Below are positions 7,853-14,508 of a DNA stretch of 64,000 nt, one piece after another. Every line of letters starts with the position of its first letter. Position 1 is the first letter of the stretch. Position numbers and translations under genes: made by a program. The notes beneath the pieces are model-generated. The model did no database searches. It saw nothing but the letters and a program-made list of their open reading frames with translations, and was not told the origin of the DNA. The DNA comes from a virus. The DNA is taken from positions 19,463 through 83,462 of IMG/VR virus record IMGVR_UViG_3300026488_000246, one strand, 5' to 3'.

Positions 7853-8965
7853 ATGGAAAGAAAGACACAACCTGTAACAACCACATCAAATCAAACGGTA
7901 GCATCAACTGCAGTTGATCAGAAAACATTACAGAATCTTACAACTTTGAATGCTGATGACAAAATCAAAGTAGGAGAAGATGAGATTCAAAGGATTCTCA
8001 AGGATCCAGAAACATATGCTAAAGATCTACAAGAAACTATAGCTGCTGATGTTGCAATTATGAGATCCAAAACAATTCAGATTGCTGGCAAAGAATCTGA
8101 AGCTTTACAAAGAAATCTTGATGAATTACTTACAACATTAGACAACATTAAGCATAGCAATGATCCATGGTTTAAACAAGCTTTCAGGAAATGGTTTGGA
8201 ATTTTTAAGAAGACTGTTGAAGGTCCTGCAAGTCCTCAAGAAATTGTTGAGAAAATCAAAGAGGATCTTCTTCTACATAGAAAAAATGTGGAAGAAGTAA
8301 CAATTGACCTTATTCAGTTTGTGGAGAATGCTAAAATAGCAGATCAGAAACTAGAAAAAGCTATTCATGCTCTTTCAATAGCTGAGCAAAGAGCCACTCA
8401 TGCCTTAGATAACATTCCAAAAGATTCACCTCAAAGGATGATAGCAGAATCTAAACTTCATGCTATTCGTACTAGATTGCAAGATTTACATACTACTAAA
8501 GGAGTTGTTAATCAAGCAGAACTCACAGCATTACAAATCATTGAAACCAATAGGAAACTTATTGATGCTGTTGATAGGACTTTACATGTTGGAATGATTG
8601 CATTACAAGTATCATTAGCTATCACAGCTTCTCTGGATCAACAACAAAAAGCAATTGAAGCTGTAGCTGCAACAAGAGAATTCACTAATAGGTTGATTGA
8701 AAACAATGCTAGATTACTCAAGGAACAAACAAGAAGAACAGGAGAGCTTTACAAACAAGCACCTGTTGATCCTAAGAGACTTGAAAAGGCACTCAAGGAT
8801 ATTGTTAGCGCACAAGAGCAACTCAAGAAGATTAAGAAGGAAGCTTTACAGTTATCTAAGCAAAACATAGAGATTCTTGAGACTCTTGGGAAGAAGATAG
8901 ATCATTATAAAGGACCAATGAGAGAATCTGTGCTTGGGAACAATGATGAAATTACAATGGAGTAG
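7853..8965 (+). CDS. TelA-like coiled-coil protein (toxic anion resistance family)
   Basis: This 370-aa protein is almost wholly helical. Its C-terminal half matches the TelA family pattern, with IETNRKLIDAVDRTLHVG, then SLDQQQKAIEAVAATREF and TNRLIENNARLLKEQT. TelA proteins accompany tellurite/stress-response (Ter) genes in bacteria; their molecular role is unclear. The ATG at 7853 is preceded by AAAGGAGG at 7840-7847, while earlier in-frame codons overlap the terminator. The gene is flanked by terminators at both ends. The assignment is by pattern and should be checked by profile search. Confidence 0.65.
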   Translation: MERKTQPVTTTSNQTVASTAVDQKTLQNLTTLNADDKIKVGEDEIQRILKDPETYAKDLQETIAADVAIMRSKTIQIAGKESEALQRNLDELLTTLDNIKHSNDPWFKQAFRKWFGIFKKTVEGPASPQEIVEKIKEDLLLHRKNVEEVTIDLIQFVENAKIADQKLEKAIHALSIAEQRATHALDNIPKDSPQRMIAESKLHAIRTRLQDLHTTKGVVNQAELTALQIIETNRKLIDAVDRTLHVGMIALQVSLAITASLDQQQKAIEAVAATREFTNRLIENNARLLKEQTRRTGELYKQAPVDPKRLEKALKDIVSAQEQLKKIKKEALQLSKQNIEILETLGKKIDHYKGPMRESVLGNNDEITME

Positions 8966-8971
8966 ATTGTT

Positions 8972-8996
8972 AGGGGCCTTTTTGGTCCCTGTTTTT
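8972..8996 (+). terminator. Rho-independent terminator
   Basis: The stem AGGGGCC/GGTCCCT (one G:U pair) is followed by GTTTTT. Confidence 0.75.
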
Positions 8997-9015
8997 CAAC
9001 AAAGGGAGGTTCCAA

Positions 9016-9774
9016 ATGAAGACTTTAGTATATGACGAAAAGCAAGTTGAACGATTCTTGGATGAAATTCTTTACAATCCTAACTTTGGTTCAGCAGATA
9101 AGAAACAAATTGAGCTAGAAAATCAGGTTTTCTGTATGTGTTTCACAGCACGCACAAAATACCTTGATGGCAGAGAATCATACAACCTCAAAAACAATGA
9201 GCAATTCTATAAAGCTTTTATTAGACATAAAGACAGGTTCCTTAGAAAACTTTATGAACGAAACCTTGACACAGTATTTGATAGAGATGGAAAACAACTA
9301 CCTATAGAGTGTATGGCTGTCTACATAACTATTAATCCAAGAGATACTTATCAGGCTTTATTCAAGCTGCAAAAGTACTGTCTAGATATAGCTTATAGAA
9401 ATGATACTGCAACAATGAAAAGATTAGATTCTTTAGCATTCAAAAGCTATCATACATCACCGTTAAAACTTGATAGAGTTGTTATTGATTTTGATATAAC
9501 AGAGAAGAATCCGAAATCAGAATCTCGTATGCTGGATCTCTTGAATCCTATTGCTAATTGTCTTTCATGTATTGTTGAAACAAGAGGTGGTTTCCATGTT
9601 TATTTGGACATAAGCAAAGCTGAACCACATGACAAGAAGTATATCTTTCAAGATCTTAGAAAAATTCAATCAGAAGACTTCAAAGAAATTCAAGTTCAAA
9701 CAGACGCAATGGTTGTGATTCCAGGTACTTTACAAGGTGGATTTAAAGTACGGTTCAGAGATGATTTGATTTAA
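9016..9774 (+). CDS. Archaeo-eukaryotic-primase-like (AEP-like) protein
   Basis: The C-terminal ~100 residues show, in order, three motifs like those of AEP-superfamily primases and polymerases: RVVIDFDI (two Asp at about 158 and 160), ETRGGFHVYLD (the s-x-H motif, near 190) and VIPGTLQGGFKVRF (near 236). The first ~150 residues are unassigned and could be an accessory domain. At 252 aa it is short and has no helicase or zinc-binding domain. It starts a four-gene operon with small helical proteins, separate from the main polymerase. The fold is inferred from motifs; activity is uncertain. Confidence 0.5.
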   Translation: MKTLVYDEKQVERFLDEILYNPNFGSADKKQIELENQVFCMCFTARTKYLDGRESYNLKNNEQFYKAFIRHKDRFLRKLYERNLDTVFDRDGKQLPIECMAVYITINPRDTYQALFKLQKYCLDIAYRNDTATMKRLDSLAFKSYHTSPLKLDRVVIDFDITEKNPKSESRMLDLLNPIANCLSCIVETRGGFHVYLDISKAEPHDKKYIFQDLRKIQSEDFKEIQVQTDAMVVIPGTLQGGFKVRFRDDLI

Positions 9775-9786
9775 CGGGGGTTCCAA

Positions 9787-10308
9787 ATGATTTTCAAAGA
9801 TATACAATACTTGCTAAAAAATCCAACAGGAAAGATTTCTGATTTACCTGAAAGAATTCGTCAAGAAATCAACAAGTTCAAACATCTTAGTGTGCTTAAG
9901 ATTCGTGGTGAATACTACGAAGCTAACACAGAATATCTTAAGACAATTCAACAGATTAGACAGCAAATGGATAAAATGGAAGTTGTAGCAGAAGGTGTGG
10001 CTTTTGAAGTTTTTGATGAATTCTATGGAGATATGTATAATCAACTTAAGAATGTATTTGAGAAAAACGTCAATGGTATAAAGAATGCTGGTGGTGGGGA
10101 GCTACTTAAAACTTGGATCAGGCTATCTGAATTTGTAGTGCAAGCTGAATCTATTATTCCTTTGAAAGTTTTTGGACGTTTCTGGGCCTTATCTGTTAAC
10201 GACTTCACAATCTATTTGAAACAAGTTAGACTTGATAAAGCTTCAGAGGTTCTACAGGAACTATATCGTCTTGTGGAATCTTACATTCCGAAGTTGGAGG
10301 AGGTATGA
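9787..10308 (+). CDS. Unknown helical protein
   Basis: This is a 173-aa, predominantly helical protein without a recognised family. It starts 13 bases after the AEP-like gene with a GGGGG-type ribosome site. Its stop codon overlaps the next start (ATGA), which suggests coupled translation and possibly a shared complex. Confidence 0.65.
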   Translation: MIFKDIQYLLKNPTGKISDLPERIRQEINKFKHLSVLKIRGEYYEANTEYLKTIQQIRQQMDKMEVVAEGVAFEVFDEFYGDMYNQLKNVFEKNVNGIKNAGGGELLKTWIRLSEFVVQAESIIPLKVFGRFWALSVNDFTIYLKQVRLDKASEVLQELYRLVESYIPKLEEV

Positions 10309-10832
10309 TTTATGAAAAACTTGAAACTATTAGTGTGGATCTCCAAAGCATCGAGAATCACATAAATGAGTTTAAGAGGATTACTGATGATACTTTGTTT
10401 GAAAAGATACTGAAGAGACTTTCACCTTCTAAATATCTTAAAAGAAAAGCTGAACGGTTGAAATCCATCAGATTGAAACTTAAATACATGTTTGTTCGAT
10501 TGATGATTTATGATAGACAACTAGATTGGTTGATTAAGTATCTTGAGCATGATATGACTCAAACTAAAGATATTGATGTACAAAGCATATCATCAGAAAG
10601 AGATCAGTTGATTGTCAAAGCTGTTAAAGATCAGGCAGATCAATCTATTCAGATTATGTATGAAAATGCAAAACTTATCAAAGAATCTATAAACGTTACA
10701 TTACAAGTATCCTACAGAGTTCTTAAAGAATTCGTATTTACAGAAGAAGAGATTGAGCATTTAGCACATTTTGATCCACCTAAAATTCCAGAACAGGAAT
10801 TAGAAAACTTAACTTACAAGGAGGTATCATGA
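10305..10832 (+). CDS. Unknown coiled-coil protein
   Basis: This is a 175-aa helical and probably coiled-coil protein of unknown function. ATGA overlaps join it to both the preceding and the following gene, and GGAGGAGG precedes the start. A basic stretch (KRLSPSKYLKRKAERLK, near residues 31-47) could bind nucleic acid or membrane; that is a guess. Confidence 0.65.
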   Translation: MIYEKLETISVDLQSIENHINEFKRITDDTLFEKILKRLSPSKYLKRKAERLKSIRLKLKYMFVRLMIYDRQLDWLIKYLEHDMTQTKDIDVQSISSERDQLIVKAVKDQADQSIQIMYENAKLIKESINVTLQVSYRVLKEFVFTEEEIEHLAHFDPPKIPEQELENLTYKEVS

Positions 10833-11200
10833 GCAACAGAAAGAAACTTGAAGAACTGGCTAATCAACTAAAAAGATTAAACAAGGAAAGAGAGTTTGAT
10901 CCAACACCAAACATTGATTTATTCAAGACTAGTACACAAAGATTTCTTGAATTACTTAAGGAGGCTACTTTTGTGCTAAAAGAAACATTTGAAGAACTTA
11001 AGGAGAAAGCTACGATCAAAAGGAAGTATTACGAAATTGAACTTGGGGATGATCTTATACCTGATGATGCAGGTGTTATTGCTATTAAGAATTCAAAAGG
11101 GCAAACAGTAGGTTACATTGTACCGTCTGAACTTGATGATCTTTATGGTGAAGCTTTGGTAACAGCAATCAAAACTTATGTTGACCAACTTAAGAAATAA
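10829..11200 (+). CDS. Unknown small protein ending the AEP-like operon
   Basis: This is a 123-aa protein with a helical N-terminal part and a short beta-rich C-terminal part (GVIAIKNSKGQTVGYIVP). AAGGAGG and an ATGA overlap with the previous gene support the start. A strong terminator follows directly. No family was recognised. Confidence 0.65.
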   Translation: MSNRKKLEELANQLKRLNKEREFDPTPNIDLFKTSTQRFLELLKEATFVLKETFEELKEKATIKRKYYEIELGDDLIPDDAGVIAIKNSKGQTVGYIVPSELDDLYGEALVTAIKTYVDQLKK

Positions 11201-11206
11201 GATGTA

Positions 11207-11239
11207 GGTCCTGGAGCCTCGAAGGCTCTGGGGCCTTTT
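11207..11239 (+). terminator. Strong terminator ending the 9-11.2 kb operon
   Basis: The 12-bp stem GGTCCTGGAGCC/GGCTCTGGGGCC is followed by TTTTC and, 11 bases on, by a run of T. Confidence 0.8.
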
Positions 11240-11272
11240 CTGATATTCATTTTTTTTTTGCTCTTTCTTGAA

Positions 11273-11321
11273 ACCTAACCTAATAACCTTATACAACTTT
11301 ATTACAAAATGAAACGTTTCC
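11273..11321 (+). promoter_or_regulatory. 49-nt repeated upstream element, copy 1 (class I)
   Basis: The element runs from ACCTAACCTAATAACC through TTATACAACTTTATTACA to AAATGAAACGTTTCC and is followed at once by AAAGGAGGG and the start of the hub gene. Seven class I copies of exactly the same length lie just upstream of genes in this window, so it is probably a promoter plus the first bases of the transcript. Confidence 0.75.
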
Positions 11322-11337
11322 AAAGGAGGGTCGTTCA

Positions 11338-12213
11338 ATGATACAACTAGCATTACCACAATCAGAAATCATTCTTCCTGTAACTGGTAAAGCTCTGAGA
11401 GTATTACCTCTGACAGTTAAGCATAAACTTCAAATTGCTGAATCTGAATTGCTTACTATGTCATCCAGACTTAAATTCATATCTGAATTAGCATTTGACA
11501 GAATTGTTGATAAAGATGTTTTTCAAGAAAACTATGAAACATTTCTAAGAAACGTATATGAGCCAGATATAGAAGCAATATACTATGGAGTTATGCAAGC
11601 TACATATAGGAAACCAATACCATTCATCATAACTTGTCCAAAATGTGGTCATGTCAATGAGGTTGAAGTACCTGTTGAGCAACTAATCAAAACTTTGAGA
11701 ATTAATCAAGGTGGACAAGATAAATACTATCTAGAACAGCATAAAGTTGAAATTTCAGAATATGGACTAACATTTGTACTTAAACTTCCATCATTGTACG
11801 ACATCATCAAAGTCTTCAAGTTTGCTGAGCAAAACAATTTCAACTTCCTTAAAGAATCTGTTAAAGCAGAATCATTTGAGGATTTGATGCTTAAACTATC
11901 ACCTTATGCTATACTATCTGGTTTGATTATGATTCAAACCTCAGATGGACAAGTAGTAAAGAATGATACATCAAGTATTGCTCTAATGAATGAATGTCTT
12001 GAAGTTTTGCTCAGTCTAACGGAAGATATTCTATCGGAAGTGCATGAATTTCTAGTTAAACTCAAAGGTAAGTATGCTTATGAGTTTGGATTCCAATATA
12101 TCTGTCAAAATCCAAATTGTGAATCATTTAACAATAGAGAATATCAAGAAGCTACTGTCGACATCCTGAACCAGTTTTTTCCTATCCCCATTGAAAAGTT
12201 ATTACAAGAGTAA
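11338..12213 (+). CDS. Baseplate hub/assembly protein (T4 gp26/gp28-like) with zinc ribbon
   Basis: This 291-aa protein has the layout of the T4-type baseplate hub family: an N-terminal 'LPVTGKALRVLPLT.KHKLQ' type segment and then a CPKCGH knuckle near residue 100. A second pair (CQNPNC) near 260 could complete a zinc site. It heads the tail operon directly after a 49-nt promoter-like element. Its 3' end overlaps the next frame over a T6 run (see the 12175 site), the arrangement expected of tail chaperone frameshift genes. The family assignment is moderate. Confidence 0.5.
   Translation: MIQLALPQSEIILPVTGKALRVLPLTVKHKLQIAESELLTMSSRLKFISELAFDRIVDKDVFQENYETFLRNVYEPDIEAIYYGVMQATYRKPIPFIITCPKCGHVNEVEVPVEQLIKTLRINQGGQDKYYLEQHKVEISEYGLTFVLKLPSLYDIIKVFKFAEQNNFNFLKESVKAESFEDLMLKLSPYAILSGLIMIQTSDGQVVKNDTSSIALMNECLEVLLSLTEDILSEVHEFLVKLKGKYAYEFGFQYICQNPNCESFNNREYQEATVDILNQFFPIPIEKLLQE
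12175..12190 (+). promoter_or_regulatory. Candidate programmed frameshift site (T6 run)
   Basis: The hub gene reads CAG TTT TTT CCT here. A -2 slip (or +1) on the six Ts would enter the overlapping frame, which is open from 12170 to 12490. The downstream frame has no ATG or Shine-Dalgarno near its beginning, only a TTG at 12191. Confidence 0.4.
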
Positions 12214-12490
12214 TGAATTAAGAACCACCATTCTTCAGCTTGTATACTTCTTATCTGTTGAACCTAAATTCATCTATGAATTAACAATGGACCAACTAAC
12301 AGATCTTATGGAAGGTATAAAGGATTTAGAAGAACAGTATGGTATCATTGCTAAAAAAGTAGATGAGCATAAGATTAAGGAAAAATCAAGCAAACTTACT
12401 ATAGATCATAGAAACGCTGAGCATATGATTGATGCTGTTAAAGGTATAGCTGAAACATATGAGCATGCAAAGAAAACGAGGAAACTATAA
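12191..12490 (+). CDS. Small helical tail protein, possible frameshift extension of the hub gene
   Basis: The frame encodes about 99 aa from a TTG and overlaps the previous gene by 23 bases. The only early start is TTG without a ribosome site, so the product is probably made by ribosomal frameshifting or by termination-reinitiation. The protein is helical (MDQLTDLMEGIKDLEEQYG) and of a size like the C-terminal extensions of tail-assembly chaperones. TAATG links it to the next gene. Confidence 0.6.
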   Translation: MKSYYKSNELRTTILQLVYFLSVEPKFIYELTMDQLTDLMEGIKDLEEQYGIIAKKVDEHKIKEKSSKLTIDHRNAEHMIDAVKGIAETYEHAKKTRKL

Positions 12491-12906
12491 TGAGTGAAAT
12501 ATTTGATTACGGTTTTTCTCCTCAGGAGGATGTGAGAGGATTATCGCCTACCACCTCTCCTCCTCCACTTTGTATTTTCACTCAAGGTTTAGATCTGCTC
12601 TATGACAAGATAATGAATGTACTCATGCAAAGGTCAACAGGTATATTCTATGATAGAAACTTCAAATCAGAATTAGAATCTGTTCCATTTGAGCAAGATT
12701 CTGATGAAACTAAAGAGCAGATCAAAAACATTATCTATACATCATTGACAACTAACATTGAAAATCTTACAATCGATAATATCAACATCATAGCAGAAAA
12801 ACGAGATTTTGGTGTTGTTTATACAATTGAGATAAGAATAAGATACAATCAAAAACTACAAACTTTGAAGCTTAAGCTTGATAAATATGGTCTTACGGTA
12901 GGTTAG
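12490..12906 (+). CDS. Baseplate wedge protein, T4 gp25/GPW-like
   Basis: This 138-aa protein matches the gp25 pattern: TGIFYDRNFKSELESVPFEQ, then a helix with acidic residues (ETKEQIKNIIYTSLTTNIENL) and a final beta-hairpin (YTIEIRIRYNQKLQTLKLKL). In T4, gp25 is the wedge component that seeds sheath assembly. The start TAATG overlaps the previous stop. A hairpin lies inside codons 12-26. Confidence 0.7.
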   Translation: MSEIFDYGFSPQEDVRGLSPTTSPPPLCIFTQGLDLLYDKIMNVLMQRSTGIFYDRNFKSELESVPFEQDSDETKEQIKNIIYTSLTTNIENLTIDNINIIAEKRDFGVVYTIEIRIRYNQKLQTLKLKLDKYGLTVG

Positions 12907-12911
12907 AAGTT

Positions 12912-13862
12912 ATGATATATCGAACAATCTACGGAAGTAACCTTATATCCGAATATCTTGATTTAGTTTACAATAGATACATACTCACTCAGCCAGGAAT
13001 CTTAACAAACTATTACAATTTTGATCCAGATAATTCTATCTATGATGAAACCAATCAGGTTACTTATGGAACACCTGGTGGAGAATTGAGTGGTATCAAA
13101 TATACATTAATTCATAATCTTTATCTCCCATTTGGTATGAGGACTCAAAAACAAGAAATTGACAATCAAGAGAAAGGTGTCAATGCATATGATACTAACT
13201 TTCAAATATTTCTACCATCAGTTTATCATATAAGACCATTCAGGTATGATTTAGTAGCTTTTAGACCAGACCCACAAGGTGATACTCAGGTATTTCAAGT
13301 TGCTGGTATTGAAGAATCAACTCTTTCCAATAATCCGAGAAACTTTGGGTGGTATCTAAATCTTAAACCAACCTACCTTAAAGAAGACCAAATTCATATA
13401 AGCAAAGAAAAAGCTTTCGATATTACAACCAATACGATTCAAGATATCGATGTATACAACAAAAGGTTGAAACTTTTCATATTAGCAGACAAACTAAACA
13501 AGAAATTAAGGTCATATTACAATGAAATAGTTAATAGCTTCATTGATGAAATGAATCAAATCTACAAAGGTTTTGAAAATCTGATTATAGACGTCAGACC
13601 TTACATACAGAAATATTTTGTGGATCAAAACTGGCTTTATTTTTCTAAGAAAGATTCAAACTTTGATAAGAATTGGCAAACATTTTTGCTCACTAAGAAT
13701 CCAGAGGTTCTTGGATTGGATAAAAGTACACCTTTTGATCCAACAAACATTGAAACTAAAACACCTCCAGAACCAGAAATGGTTGATACTTTATCATTGC
13801 TAGATACATTCATTTTCGTATACAAACTAAAACATTGGTTAGAGGGAGAATATGATGAATAA
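12912..13862 (+). CDS. Virion structural protein, probable baseplate wedge component
   Basis: This is a 316-aa protein of unknown family placed between gp25-like and other tail genes, so a baseplate role is inferred from position only. It has an N-terminal beta-rich part and a helical part (about residues 190-240). No enzyme motif was seen. Confidence 0.6.
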   Translation: MIYRTIYGSNLISEYLDLVYNRYILTQPGILTNYYNFDPDNSIYDETNQVTYGTPGGELSGIKYTLIHNLYLPFGMRTQKQEIDNQEKGVNAYDTNFQIFLPSVYHIRPFRYDLVAFRPDPQGDTQVFQVAGIEESTLSNNPRNFGWYLNLKPTYLKEDQIHISKEKAFDITTNTIQDIDVYNKRLKLFILADKLNKKLRSYYNEIVNSFIDEMNQIYKGFENLIIDVRPYIQKYFVDQNWLYFSKKDSNFDKNWQTFLLTKNPEVLGLDKSTPFDPTNIETKTPPEPEMVDTLSLLDTFIFVYKLKHWLEGEYDE

Positions 13863-14496
13863 GGAAGTTAGAAAGGTGAAAATTTTTGATAGACAACTAA
13901 ACAAAGATAAAATGAAATCTTTAGCTGGTGAAGTTCATATTAAGGTTATCGATAAAGATGGTAACATTATTGATACTAAGAAACAAAACACTGTTGTAAT
14001 AGCTGGTAGAAATGCTATGATGCAAAAAATGACCGGTATTACTTACACTATTCAAGATGATGCTGGAAATAACATAACCGATGCAAAAGACTATGTATTG
14101 AATTTCTTTGCAGTTGGTTCAGGTGGTGCTCCAACTTCTGATCCATTTAATCCTACATCCCCTAATCAGAATGATTACAAGCTTGCAAACTATGTATATA
14201 TTTCTGACCCAAATGAACATGTAGCTAATGATAAGATTCATAAGCTTATTGATAGCAAGACATTCAAGAATTCTACAACATTACTTGTTGCTTTTACACT
14301 AGATTTCAATGAAGCAAATCCAAAACAAGCTGGAAATGGTGACAGAGTTTTCATAAATGAAGCTGGATTATTTCTAACTACAACAACAGATACAACTTCT
14401 GTAGATTCGTTCATTATGCTTACAAGAGCTACTTTTTCAACGGTGGAGAAAACACCTGATAGGAAGTTGGAGTTTGAATGGTTCATCTATTTCTAA
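13855..14496 (+). CDS. Tail/baseplate structural protein
   Basis: This protein has the general layout of phage wedge/collar proteins: VVIAGRNAM early on, LNFFAVGSGGAP, an INEAGLFL motif and a final FSTVEKTPDRKLEFEWFIYF strand. Such proteins decorate or connect baseplate and fibres. ATG 13855 is preferred to 13852 for spacing from AGGGAGA; it overlaps the previous stop. Length is about 213 aa. Confidence 0.6.
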   Translation: MNKEVRKVKIFDRQLNKDKMKSLAGEVHIKVIDKDGNIIDTKKQNTVVIAGRNAMMQKMTGITYTIQDDAGNNITDAKDYVLNFFAVGSGGAPTSDPFNPTSPNQNDYKLANYVYISDPNEHVANDKIHKLIDSKTFKNSTTLLVAFTLDFNEANPKQAGNGDRVFINEAGLFLTTTTDTTSVDSFIMLTRATFSTVEKTPDRKLEFEWFIYF

Positions 14497-14508
14497 GAGG
14501 GTTTACAA

